NCBI GenBank assembly: GCA_020698575.1
Contig: CM036243.1
Coordinates: 27,511,403 to 27,575,402 of the forward strand
DNA: 64,000 bases
Direction: 5' to 3'
From: Bostrychus sinensis
Lineage: Eukaryota > Chordata > Actinopteri > Gobiiformes > Eleotridae
Shown: piece after piece, positions 36,861-48,509 of the stretch
Position numbering within the stretch: the first letter of the stretch is position 1
Layout of the letters: each line of letters opens with the position of its first letter
Translations under genes and position numbers: made by a program
Notes under the pieces: model-generated
Told to the model about the DNA's origin: nothing
The model's input: the letters and a program-made list of their open reading frames with translations, nothing else
The model's database searches: none

Positions 36861-36940
36861 CAATGTTCATAACAATATATATATAGATATAGATATAGAT
36901 ATAGATAGATATATATATTGTTATGAACATTGTCTAAGTA
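36784..36940. repeat. (AT)n microsatellite and inverted repeat
   Basis: (AT)n from 36784 to 36856, then an inverted repeat: AGACAATGTTCATAACAATA (from 36858) and its exact complement TATTGTTATGAACATTGTCT (to about 36934), separated by about 36 bp of ATAGAT repeats. Lies in sp6 intron 1. Confidence 0.9.
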
Positions 36941-39927
36941 AATAATTTCTTCTCTGTGATTTATAATTTTTGTCATATTTATTTAGGGTTAATTATTTTT
37001 ATTTTTAGAGTTATTTTTCAGTAAGATGAGGTATTATTCAGTTAGATAAAAATATTTTGCATAGTAAAATGAAGTCTTAAGTATCTACAAAAATATACAG
37101 CTACAAAAACAGCAAAAGATTATTAAACTTTTATTTACAAAGTCAGTAAAGGAGCAAGTCCAAAATAACATCTCTCATGGAGTTAAAGATTGTGCCATCT
37201 TTCCATCCTTAAACTTTTTCTTTACTCTAACACTATGCATTGAGGTAACAGAGACATTTTTCCTGATTCTGGATGAATCAGTATCTGTCAGACGCTCACA
37301 AATCACACAACATGTAACGCTGTCAAACATATCTCAACTATCTCTGTTAAACAGTCGACATATGTCTCAAGACATGTCATTTACCATGTCATTTAACAAC
37401 AATGCAGTTGTTATTTGTCCTATAGCATGATTCAATATGTATTAATGAAGAAAAAGTTATCACACGGTTGGCCGCATTTGTATATATTTTATTGCAGTTG
37501 CCTTCTGCAAGACAGATTTTTTTTTATCCTAATAATACATCTGCTTTTTCAACAAAAACGTTGTCATCTTTGGAGAAGATTTACGTTATATTTTATCAAA
37601 AATAATTTAGACTATTTTTTTCACGCATGGAGAGTTGGATATGCAGCCGGAGAGATCCTATTGCATTGCAGTCCGAGAACCCGTATCTTGTAATGGCCAA
37701 ACAGATAATGAAAATATAATGACACATTTAAAAATAATGTTGCTTAAAAAGAAGGGCTTCACATTGAAGAAAACATAATAAATCACTATGTCATAAAAAA
37801 GCTAGCATATAAATGTTAGTAAAGGCTAATGTGTTTATAACAAAAGATGCAACAGGCTCCTTGAAATAGTAACGCATTCAATTTACCTTGAATATTGTAA
37901 TGCATTAAGTCTGAACTCATGCAGACAGCAACATGGTAAAAACTAAAAAGGACATTGTTGTAAATGCCATTTGAGTTGAGTTACTGGGCTGTATGTACTT
38001 AATAAGTTTTTGGATGCTGAGTTTTAAGCTATTAACTTTTTCATTCGGGTTGAGTTGACAGATGGATTTATAGCTTCTGATGCTTGTAAAATAGTTGTAA
38101 CGCCATGTAACCATGCAAAATAACAAGATATAAATACTAAATTATCTATGTGGAAACTTTTTACATTCATGTTTATGCTTTGAAAGATCATCTATAGAGC
38201 AGCAGCCCCCTCTGAGTGCCTCTTCCCGATGGCAGACTTGTAAACCGAAGTCTCTGCTGGGTCTTGGTCGGGCAGGTTTTATGACCACAGCTCTGTCATT
38301 GCACTGTACCATCCTCCTCCTTCTTCTCCTCCTCTTTCTTCCAGGCTGCTGCCCCTCTCTCCCCCGGGGGCCCCCACTGCCAGCTGTTTCCTTCGAGAGC
38401 TTGTAAGGCTCCCAGCATTTTGGCCAGCACAAAGGAAGATGCTAATGTCTTTTGGTTTGTTTATGGTTTTGTCAGCACTGGCCATGTCCAACTGCACATC
38501 TCGGTAGAGCATTCCCGAAAAATTACAGAGTAGTAGCCGTGTCTCTGGGCCGTCCCTGAAATAAATCAGCTTGACCTTTAACACCAGACCTTTCATTAGG
38601 GAATTCCAGGCTAATTACTTTACAATTTCATAGCGACTAGAGACCATCGCTGAGTGGGTTGGACTCCTAAAACACGTGTAATGCATCACTTGTAATCCTC
38701 CACTGGGACATATTGACTAAACAAATTGAGATCTATGTAGGGAGTACTTAGCTGTCAGTCAGAGTGACAAAACATACCTGCTGTCCATATCACATGAGGA
38801 TGTAAGTCCCAATCTTTGTAGATTTTTAAAAACATGGTATCATTCAAAAAGATTTTTAGACAGCACTACACTTGAGCACACTACAAACTTGAGACGACTC
38901 TACCGTTTCCTGCAGTAAAGATAATTGTAGAGGTTTGGGTTGGGGGTGTGGTGGAAGTCAACAGGACCGTTTGGGGCTCGGACACGTTTGGAGCCAAACA
39001 CAAGTTGTGCAGGTTGTTAGCTTGTTGTCATAAAGAACTTTAACAAGCGTCGTGTCACCACTGAGCATCAAGCCCCGCCCTCTGTATGGGACACTGCACA
39101 TACTTGGATTGATGGGGCAGGATGATTTTAAAGAGCGTGTGCTCATAATTACATACATAAAGGAATTATTCTCATGTTATTGTTGGACTTCTTTTCTTTG
39201 GCTCCTGAATGTCGTCAGTCTGCAAATTGTTGCTGCTTCTGCCGCCAGTGTGTAGTGGGCGGGGCATTTTACGGGCTCTCTGTGTACCTTGCCTGGCGGC
39301 CTGTTGTTGTAAATCATGTGTGATTCATAAAAAACAGGTTCTCTTGTCTGCCAGGCTTCATTTCTACAAACCTCACAGACGTACAAATAGAGTTTGGCCT
39401 ACAGCCATACCTCCCTGCAACTTCTTCCTTTACCAAACTGCTCTCCTGTCAACACCCCCTTGGCTCCTTCCCTCCCCCAGCTGCTAGTGCCTCTGCAAAG
39501 GCCCATGATGTTGTTTTCTTTGCGCTTCTCTTTGACTGTCCTCCATGGGAAGTACCTGGCAGCGGATGCATGTGGCAGGCTGCTGTCTGGACACGTCTGT
39601 CTCCCCCTCTCTTCACTCTTCATGGCCACTCAGCGTGAGAACTACAGTATCCAGGGGGGTGCGCTATGGGCTGGTGATATAAATGTTGTAGACAGAGGGA
39701 TTTAGACTGAATGGCTGCATATGAGGAGTTTGGAGATTTTCACACCAACACTTTTGTTGCATAAAACAGTGTGACTTAAATGAAGGAAACAGCAGCTAAT
39801 CCCATTTCTCTCTCTGTTTATTGACAGGTTTCATTGGTGCATCACCAACACAATGTGGTAATCTGCAGAGGACTCAGAGACAGAAAGAACAACACCTTAC
39901 AAACCCTTCACTGCATCAGCTGCCCTC

Positions 39928-40842
39928 ATGGCTCACCCCTATGACGGCTGGGTACGGACAGCACCCTCCAGTGGAAGCTCAGAGGACATGAACATGCCTC
40001 CCTGGTGGGACCTCCACCGGGATGTCCAGGCGCAGAGCTGGCTCGACCTTCAGACAGGACAAGGTGTGGGCCTGCCCTCGGTCAGTCCGGGAGGATCTAT
40101 GGGTTTGCAGTCCTCTTTAGGGCCGTATGGATCTGACCCGCAGCTGTGCGGCCTGCCTCCAGCTCAGCACGCCCCAGCCTCACACTCATCCATCCTCTTT
40201 CCACAGGATGGCTTTAAATTGGAGCCCATTGCTCCTGAGTTGCTGCCACAAGAGCCTTACCCATCAGAGGAACCGCAGGGGAGTGTGGTCTCTTCTCATC
40301 GTCCCAAACCCCAGCGACGCTCCACAACCCGGGGCGGGGGCCAGGCCGCGTGCCGCTGTCCCAACTGTGTCCACGCAGAGCAGCTGGGCCAGAGTGCTGA
40401 TGACGGCAGGAGAAAGCACATGCACAACTGCCACATACCCGGCTGCGGCAAGGCTTATGCCAAGACATCCCATCTGAAGGCTCACCTGAGGTGGCACAGC
40501 GGGGATCGGCCTTTTGTGTGCAACTGGCTCTTCTGTGGCAAGAGATTCACACGCTCAGACGAACTGCAGCGCCACCTACAGACACACACAGGCGCCAAGA
40601 AGTTCAGCTGTCCGTCATGTAGCCGTGTTTTTATGCGTAATGACCACCTCACTAAACACATGCGCACTCATGAGTCTCCTGGGCACGGGGATGAGCGACT
40701 GAATGGGGAGAAGGGCTTTGATGCACCTGCACCTCCTCAGTCAGCATCCAATGTCTCTGTGTCGGACGTCCCCGAGCCCACACTGAAGCTGAAGACTGAG
40801 CCAGACACTTCAGTGTCCAGTGTAACAGGGCAGTCTGGTTAA
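39928..40842 (+). CDS. sp6: Sp6 transcription factor (epiprofin)
   Basis: Single coding exon (exon 2 begins at 39828 after TTGACAG); 304 aa. Three C2H2 fingers at residues 168-190, 198-220 and 228-248 carry the Sp-type linker and DNA-contact residues (KTSHLKAH, RSDELQRH, RNDHLTKH), so the protein should bind GC/GT boxes. The buttonhead box CRCPNC lies at 142-147. The block WWDLHRDVQAQSWLDLQ (26-42) matches the WWDLHPGTSWMDL region of human SP6 and sets it apart from SP7/8/9. An in-frame TAA at 39859-39861, inside the 3-codon uORF ATG-TGG-TAA, fixes 39928 as the first usable ATG in this exon. Human SP6 is 376 aa, with an extra N-terminal domain starting MLTAVCGSLG that I cannot find. Sp6 acts in the nucleus in tooth, limb-ridge and skin development. 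Confidence 0.93.
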   Translation: MAHPYDGWVRTAPSSGSSEDMNMPPWWDLHRDVQAQSWLDLQTGQGVGLPSVSPGGSMGLQSSLGPYGSDPQLCGLPPAQHAPASHSSILFPQDGFKLEPIAPELLPQEPYPSEEPQGSVVSSHRPKPQRRSTTRGGGQAACRCPNCVHAEQLGQSADDGRRKHMHNCHIPGCGKAYAKTSHLKAHLRWHSGDRPFVCNWLFCGKRFTRSDELQRHLQTHTGAKKFSCPSCSRVFMRNDHLTKHMRTHESPGHGDERLNGEKGFDAPAPPQSASNVSVSDVPEPTLKLKTEPDTSVSSVTGQSG

Positions 40843-42625
40843 CCCTCAAACAAGCAAGCGAGAGCTAAGAGTCTCAGTTTCAGAGGTGGGAGACAGAGCA
40901 AATAGAGCAAAATAGACAAGAAGTGTGAACAACATGCTTATTACAGGGCGCTGAAAGAAACTAAGTGATCTCCTGCAACTAATGTGAGTCTATAGCACAC
41001 AGAGAAATATAAATTCTCTGTGTTTGCTGTAATGATGATTAGTAAGCAACACAGCTGAAGTTGCAGCTTGTTGCTGGACATTGCTGCTAGCTGCTATTAC
41101 CAGTGGTTAAAAAAGACTGAGGACAACGAGTGAAAATTGTTTGTGACTTGTTTACATTGAAAATTCTTAAACGTGTTACTGAAAGAGTTTTGGGCAAGTT
41201 TAATCTCAAGAAAACATCTAAATAAAGTAAGCTTATCATGGCATTAGGCCAATGAATCATAGAGAGGAGAGCATAATACTAATGTGTGAAGCCTACTGTG
41301 CAAGATGTGGTAAGACACTGGAAATTTAAGCAACATTTCTTAATTTAAGGCTGGAAGCAATTTTGATGGTTTAATACCACAACTGAGGGTGTGCATACTT
41401 AGGTGTTCGGGCACACTACTGTGATGTAACAGAATAAATGTATAAATATAGAAAACAATTATAAAGGTATATTATGCAATACAATTATTGTTATATAAAA
41501 CAAAGGGAAATATCATTAAAATAGACATGAGGAGAAATTTCTGTTGGGTGAAATCAGTCATGAAGTCTGTTGTGACTTGTCGATGGCAAGGTTTTGTTAC
41601 AAACATAGCTTCAGATCCACACTGTCAACACTTTAGGCTGCGACTGCTGAAATGGACCATCTGGGCACCTGTACATCTAATGCTTTTGTATCTAGTGACC
41701 TGTGTAGTCACAAGATTTAAAAGGACATGAATCTCACAATGAGCATCAAAAAACAAAGCCAATCATCCACTGCGCCATGTTAGCTGAATGATATTTATCA
41801 GCTTGTTTACTGCCACCATAGGGTCAAAACCTACTACACACAAAGTCTGGGTGATCCTTAACATCATGTGACTTTTACTATTTGCAAAATTGAATCCTAA
41901 ATCAGTTCAACTGTAACCACATTAACCATCATGTTCTGTAATCTGCTGGATACATTCACAAGTTAGATCAGGCTAAATGCTTTTGTCAACAAATCCAGTG
42001 TGGAAAGCCTGTCGCTCAACACGTTTGATTAAAAGCTGTTGGTGCATCAGCGTTCACAATGTGACGCATCGTCCAATCCATGAAATAATATGTGCAGAAA
42101 CTTGAAAACTGTTTGTGGAGTAGCCCTTAATAAAATAAATACTTTAAAAATATATTAACTTTAGACATGCACAACTTTAGTGACAGACTTCTTAAGTTTC
42201 TAGTTTAAATAGAAGCAGTGAAAAATCTTCCATAACCAGTAATAGTTCTGTAGCAAACAGTATACCATAGCAGATATTCACATTGAATTAGGAGGCATTT
42301 AAACCAGCACAAGACTTAGACTTCCAAACACTAGAGCTTATTATTGCTGAAGTTGCTTTTATGGTGAACAATGGAGAGATGACATATAAAGTAGAATGGC
42401 TATTAAATATTATCTTATTGTTTTATTAGTGTTATTATCAATAGATGTTTTTAAATGTTGTCCAGTAGAGCCAGATGGACAACTTTTTATTTGCTGTAGT
42501 TAACATTTTTGAATTGTTTAAAACTTTAAATAAGTTAAGAAACATGGTGTAATAACATGTATTTAATCTGTGTTCTGTATCTATTACACTGTTCATTGAA
42601 TAAAATATAAGCCTATACTGAATTT
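40843..42625 (+). other. sp6: Probable sp6 3' untranslated region
   Basis: AT-rich, without frames of interest. AATAAA occurs at 42128-42140 and again near 42598 (GAATAAAATATAAGCC); the latter is followed by a T-tract and a SINE, so the transcript most likely ends near 42620. Confidence 0.5.
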
Positions 42626-42689
42626 GTATACCGCTTTTTTTTTTTTTTTTTTCAAATACTGTGTTCTTCTTCCTTGCGGCTGTTCCCTT

Positions 42690-43545
42690 TCAGAGGTTGC
42701 TACATTGAAACTCAGTCTCTGCATTTGACCCATCCATCAATGACGCTGGGGCAACCTGTCAGGAGTAGTGGGCAGCCGCGGTGCAGCGCCCGGGGACCGT
42801 TCTTCAGATCTTGAGCCAGGATCCTTGTCAGGAGTACCTAGCTGGCAGTGGTGGAAGAAGTACTCAATTTCTTTACTTAAATAAAAATACAGATAAAGGA
42901 GAAAAAAGTATAAAGGTACTCACTTTCAAATGTACTTGCAAAAAAGTAGTAGTTGCAGTAAAAGTAGTTTGTACAAACTCAACAACTCAATGCATTAAAT
43001 GTGAGGAATTTTACTAAAGAAATGAACAAACTGGTGCAGTAGAAGAGACTGAAATCTGTCTATATTATTCTGATGTTTCTATTTTACTGCATCTTTTATA
43101 TTTAAGTAGCCTACTGTGTATTTACGGTGAGGGTACGACAAAAATAAACTATTTTAAAACAAAATTCAAAATACTTTGTACTTCAAACTGACTCATAAAT
43201 GTAGTGGAGTAAAATGTACAGATACCTGCTCTAAAATGTAGTGAAGTAAAAGTACCTCTTGTAAAATTGACTCAAGTAAAGTACACATACATGAAAACTG
43301 TACCCAAGTAAAGTAACTAAGTACTTTCACTTTGTTACATTCCACCACTGCTAGCTGGAGGATTAGTCTATTGTGCATGTTTTGAGGTTGATGGGGGAAA
43401 CCGGAGCACCCAGAAAAAATACTCAGACACGAAAGATCATACAAACTCCACACAGAAAGGCCCCACACAGTCCGGGAATCAAACCCAGCACTTTCTTACT
43501 GTGAGGCGAGAGTGCTAACTACTGAGCCACTGTGCCGTCACACAC
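42690..43545. repeat. SINE-like repeat split by a MITE
   Basis: Left half 42690-42845 (TGCATTTGACCCATCCATCA, GGGGCAACCTGTCAGGAGTA, GCGCCCGGGGACCG), right half 43351-43545 (TTGATGGGGGAAACCGGAGC, AACTCCACACAGAAAGGCCC, GAATCAAACCCAGC). Together they reconstruct the same order as 33126-33420. Confidence 0.8.
42846..43350. mobile_element. hAT-type MITE nested in a SINE, perfect 8-bp TSD
   Basis: A 505-bp element with ends CAGTGGTGGAAGAAGTACTC and ATTCCACCACTG. Identical flanks CTAGCTGG at 42838-42845 and 43351-43358. Same AAGTAC family as the element at 31015, in opposite orientation by its internal order. Confidence 0.92.
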
Positions 43546-43549
43546 AACA

Positions 43550-44510
43550 TTTAGACCTTTAAGATTTTCAAAGCTCATTAGCTGACCTATAGCTACAGAA
43601 CTGAGATATTTACATATTCTAGCAGGGCTAATATAAGTGCTTCCAAGCATGAGTATTGAGGGGTTTGAAAGGTGGGTCCTGGTTTGGCAGTCTGAAGTCT
43701 TGTTGAGAATGGATATTCCGAAAAAAGCAATCCACTATCTCACTACACTTGCCACTAATATATCTTGCAGGAATCTCAGGGGCTTGGTTAATATATTTTC
43801 CAGCTCAACATTCATGTTAAATTAGTGCTTAACAGCAGGAGAGGTCTAATACAGATTTATTCAGAAAATTGGTGTCAAACTACAGTGCCACACTAAATAC
43901 AAATTATAAAGATACTTGTCATTTATTATACACTGTTTTAGGCTAATTTTTGGTTTGTTGCTGTCACCATCCGTAGATTTTGATTTAGTAAATGTTAAGA
44001 CATGTTGAGAAATTATTTATAAACAGAGAAAATAGTAACAAAAGGAATAGAAATTAGAAGTAGAAATTCTTATTGCTCTATTAATTATAAATTAATTTAG
44101 CCATATGTAGAGTAAATTTGTGCAATAGTCTTGAGAAGTTTAAACAATCCAAAAACATGTTTCAATTTAGAATGATGTACAAAAAAAACATTATTAGAGA
44201 AATACCTGATTCAAAAAAGGTGTTAAGACTTTTTATTGTTATCTTACAGTGTGGTTATTTTGAAAACAGTCTGACTCTATGTAGGCAGTTTTAGTAGATT
44301 TTTGAATGTAAATATTGCTTATTGTGATATTGTATCACATAAAAAACGTATAAAAGCAGTACAAATAAATAAGCATTGCTGCTTTCTGCTCCTTTTGAAC
44401 ATTAAATACTTTTTTCACTTTAAAAATATAAAAAAAATATTTTATGTGTTAACACCTTCAACTAATGACTCTAATTCTGGGGATTTTTTGTTAATGTATA
44501 TTGTATTTAT
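43550..44510. other. Gene-free interval between sp6 and cwc25
   Basis: AT-rich. No supported gene or repeat family. Confidence 0.4.
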
Positions 44511-44512
44511 AG

Positions 44513-44554
<42 letters not shown>

Positions 44555-44789
44555 ATTTGCAAACCCCGTAATGGCACCATGGTTATATCTATGAATGGCA
44601 CGTAAACGCAACGTCGGCAGAAACCGGAAAAGGAATTACGTAAGACCGGAAACACATCGAACACAGAACAACACAAACGACGGTCGCTTGGTGTTTAGGC
44701 TCTTTTCTCTTATACCATTGTAACTTCAACAAAGCGTATTTTCTTACGATTTATATTGCACGTAAAGAAGAAACGATTATTTTATCAAG
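44513..44789 (+). promoter_or_regulatory. cwc25: cwc25 promoter and 5' leader
   Basis: An (AAAT)n tract at 44515-44552 borders a GC-richer promoter. Two ETS-type sites ACCGGAAA lie at 44623-44630 and 44645-44652, with CpG-rich sequence between. No TATA box. The leader runs directly into the ATG at 44790. Confidence 0.55.
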
Positions 44790-47701
44790 ATGGGGGGCGG
44801 TGACTTGGTAAGTACGCTTTTAAAAAATACAAATAAACTTCTTTTTCGGATGTAAATGGCTGCTGCTATCGGAATGTTTTTGACTGTTTATTAAATCTGT
44901 ACCATCTCGCTGATCGGCACTTTGAGCTTTAGTTAAACATTATTAATCGCAAAGACGATCACTGACAATAGCCATTACTGTAATATAGTGATATATCTGT
45001 TAGTTTAGCCTATCTCTTATTAAGTTGTCTTCGCATGTCCTTTACAGAACCTGAAAAAGAGCTGGCATCCCCAGACTATGAAAAACATCGAGCGGGTCTG
45101 GAAAGCTGAACAGAAACATGAAGCTGAACGCAAAAAGATCGAGGAGCTTCAGAAAGAGCTCAAAGAGGAACGAGCCAGAGAAGAAATAACTCGATACGCT
45201 GAAGAAACGGGTGCTATAAAGTTAGTTGGGTTCTCAATGTTATTTGATTGTTCAGGGTTTTTAGGAGAGATGCTGTTTCTACATGAGTTTGCTATGTTTA
45301 CAGGAAAAAAGATGATCGCCTGGACTGGATGTACCAAGGACCTGCTGGTCAGGTGTCCAGAGATGAGTACCTGATGGGACGTCCCATTGACAAACAGATC
45401 ACTGATCAATATGCAGAGCCAGAGAGTGGGCCATCGGCAGAGACCGGTCTCCTGCCTGGATCCATCTTCAACCCAAACACCGCCGCATCTGGCCTTGACC
45501 TGGCAGCTAAGATCAGAGAGGACCCTTTGTTTGAAATCAGGTTAGAAATCTATCTATACAATTTGACATCAACGCTATAGAGTGCTGTTATTTTAAGGTA
45601 TTTAAATTCTGTATTTTTTGTGTCAAAAGAAAACGAGAAGAAGCAAAGAAGAGAGAAGTCCTTACTAACCCTGTAAAGATGAAGAAAATCAAAGAAATGG
45701 TAAAATGTTATCTATTTTTAGAATACATTTTAAACATGTGTTCAAATTATGTAAAAGTTTGCTGATTAGACCGTGCTTAAAAAAATGGCAGGCAGCCAGA
45801 CAAACACTTTACATATAAAAGTCATTTTAGGATTAAGATTATATATGTTTTATTTTCTGTTGCAGCTTCGTCAGAATCTCGACAAGGACAAGAAGAAGAA
45901 AAGGAAGAAGGAAAAGAAAGAGAAAAAAGAGAAAGACAGAAAAAAGGAGAAGAAACACAAGAGAAGAAGCTCAAGTTCAAGCTCAGATGAGGAAGATGAG
46001 AGAAGACACAAGTAATGGGCTTTGATGATGATCATACATTTGTGAATGAATTTGGACTTCTAGGCTTAAAATAATAAGTACTAATTCTATTCATTTATTT
46101 TTTTGTGTTCTTCTGTTAGATCTCATTCACACCATGAGTCTCCAGGTGACAGAAAATCCAATAATCACTATCTTCCAGGCTATGGCCTCCAGGTATGTCA
46201 ACAATAATACTAGGGCTGCACTGTATATCACAAGTTACCATGATATGCAAGCATGTCAAGATCAAATGGAGTTTGGCCAATAAAAACTTAAAGTAAAACT
46301 TAAACTTAAAGTTTTTCTTGCATATACATAATGTAAGAGAAACATATTTTGGGGGAAATCTGTTGGTGTAACTTTGCATAGAACGCTTGGATTAGATGTC
46401 TGTCACCCCTTGCTTGTGACTCTGGGGAATGGATTTTAAAAAATGTCTTTTTAGCACGGCTGTTAGCAACATGACGCAAACAGATACATAAACAAGCTGA
46501 CTGCTTCATAATGACTGCAATTTAAGCCCTGAACTTATCAGAATGAGTCTGGGGACGGTGCATGAGCTTTAGAAACGCGCAGGAGCACTTCCTGACTTCC
46601 TGGTTTCACGTGTCTATGTAGAGGGGTAAGGCCAAGCGTTTCCAGTTGTTGAGGGCTCAGATGGGCAAAGCAAATAGGATTACGAAATGAAATAAAATAC
46701 TACTATTACTCCATATGTTTTTGAGGTGGAAACATTATTTCATGGTTAAAAGCTCAAAAATGTAATAAACAAACAGCCAAATTTGCAATAGAACATTGAA
46801 CAGCCATCTTTTTTAACAATAAATTGTATGCATCTCTTACTCATTCAATACTTGTATTGTTCTTAGCTTCCGGCAGGTAGAAATCACTACATCTCAGCCT
46901 CCTCTAATAATCACTCTTCACGCCGAGAGAGAAGTCGCTCACGATCCCCTCACAGGAACCACAGGGACCATCATTCCTCCTCCTCCTCAAATAGAAACGA
47001 GCGGAGGGACAAGCCAAGAGCACCCAGCCCACCAAAAGATCGATACCAAAGACAGAACAACCATGTTTCTAAGTAAGTTGCGCATAAACTTTAAATGTCC
47101 AAAGTCTGACTGTTCAGTTCAGTACACTATTGAAAACTAATGAGTTATTGTTCAACCATAAATATTAGAAAAGAAAAAACTGGGCCACCTTTAAAAAAAA
47201 AAAAACTCACCTTCACCTTAAATCAGAATAATAATCAGTGTGTAATAAAGCAGTGTGCATAAAGGAAAGTCTTGAAATTTAAATGTTTATGTCATTTTTT
47301 TGTGTTTTTCTGTCTCATGTAGAAAGCTTTCATCTGATGAGTTGGAGCGTAAAAGGCGAGAAATGATGGACCAGGCCAAACAAAGAGAGGAGGACAGAGA
47401 AAATAATGTTAAAAAATACAAAAGGCAAGAAGAGAAGGAGAAACAGCGGGAACAAAACACCAAGCGTGAAGAACATGCTGGTTTCATTCAGTAGGTTTTA
47501 GTCCAACTATTGTACAATGCTCGGCTTCTTTATTTGCGGAATATTATTGTATTACTGCGTTAAAAACTCACCTATAATCTTTTTTGCAGCAACATGAAGC
47601 TGGAGAGTGCTGCTTCCTCCTCTTTAGAAGACAGAGTGAAGAGGAACATCCACTCAATTCAGCGTACATCAGCCTCACAGGACAATTTCATGAGGAGATA
47701 A
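44790..47701 (+). CDS. cwc25: CWC25 spliceosome-associated protein homologue
   Basis: Nine coding exons: 44790-44807, 45048-45220, 45304-45540, 45630-45699, 45866-46011, 46120-46192, 46867-47072, 47323-47490, 47590-47701. All GT-AG, phases agree; 1203 nt, 400 aa (human about 425). The N-terminus MGGGDLNLKKSWHPQT and the blocks VWKAEQKHEAERKKIEELQ, LDWMYQGPAGQV, LLPGSIF and KIREDPLFEIRKRE are diagnostic. The middle is a Lys-rich tract (KKKKRKKEKKEKKEK) followed by Ser/Arg-rich sequence with an RSRSRSPHR block. The C-terminus keeps LSSDELERKRREMM and ESAASSSLEDRVKRNI. Cwc25 joins the catalytically activated spliceosome after Prp2 and aids the first transesterification step. Introns are short and one carries a dispersed repeat. 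The start is the only ATG upstream of the family's conserved first residues. Confidence 0.96.
46400..46640. repeat. Dispersed repeat in cwc25 intron 6
   Basis: Relative of 4005-4265 (shared blocks AAGCTGACTGCTTC, TTATCAGAATGAGTC, AGGAGCACTTCCTG, CTGGTTTCAC). Same orientation on the plus strand. Just upstream, at 46208, is a TAGGGCTGCAC end like the element at 62299. Confidence 0.6.
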
Positions 47702-48169
47702 AAAACAACTTTGTTATGGACTTTTTCTCTTTGCATCCATGTTTGCATCTGTATTTAACTGCGAGGATGGATATTTATCAAGTACAGGCTTTTATTTTTA
47801 AAAGCACACTCACTCAAATTCTTACGTAAAGTAGTGTCTCCTACAGACCGTCTGTATATGTTTTTTTACAAAATAATTTACATTTAACTCAATGAAAAGT
47901 TTGTACAGTCATTGTTATGAGTTTTATATTAGGGCCTAGCTATCTGTATTATTTTTGGTGTTGTTATGAATGACAAATTTGACGGCTCCAGAAAATTAAA
48001 ACGATAGTCCCAGCATGTTGTGGTGCCTCATCCCTTGCCTCTATAATTGAATATGCTAATTTATTTATATTCAAAGTACCCTCATAAGAGTATCCTCACC
48101 CTAGTAATCGCACCGTAGAAAGATGGACTCTGAAATAATATTGTTTTATACTGGTACATTGTTGGGGAC

Positions 48170-48509
48170 ATAAATAAAATACAATAATTAATTGGTTAAA
48201 AAAAAAGTGAGTATCCCGGAGTTACACGGCACTCCCGGTTTCAATTTCACTTTAACACACCGCAACCAAACTACTAAACCTCAATGCCCGCCTACTTTAT
48301 GTTTCCTCCAATCACAGAAGAGCTTTGACTCAAGTTCCGGTCATCCGCCCAATGGGATTGCAACTAACTATGACGTAGGCCATTAAGCTAGTTTGATTTC
48401 CGTGTTTCTAAATCGTGTAGTCACTCTCCGACGCTAGCAGCAGACACTCATAAAAGCTAAGAAAGAACCGGGATTTTAGTAATTGGGAACAAAACACACA
48501 TCTGCCAAA
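48170..48509 (+). promoter_or_regulatory. psmb3: cwc25 poly(A) signal and psmb3 promoter
   Basis: The cwc25 transcript probably ends at AATAAA 48173-48178. The psmb3 promoter follows within about 250 bp: CCAATCA at 48308-48314, CCAAT at 48349-48353, TTCCGG (ETS) at about 48335 and TGACGT (CRE-like) at 48371-48376. The pair is a tight head-to-tail arrangement with almost no spacer. Confidence 0.55.

Noticed and set aside
38142..38596. Two overlapping minus-strand frames of about 100 codons in sp6 intron 1
   Set aside because: Low-complexity Arg/Gly/Glu-rich product in one part, no family resemblance, and the two frames contradict each other.
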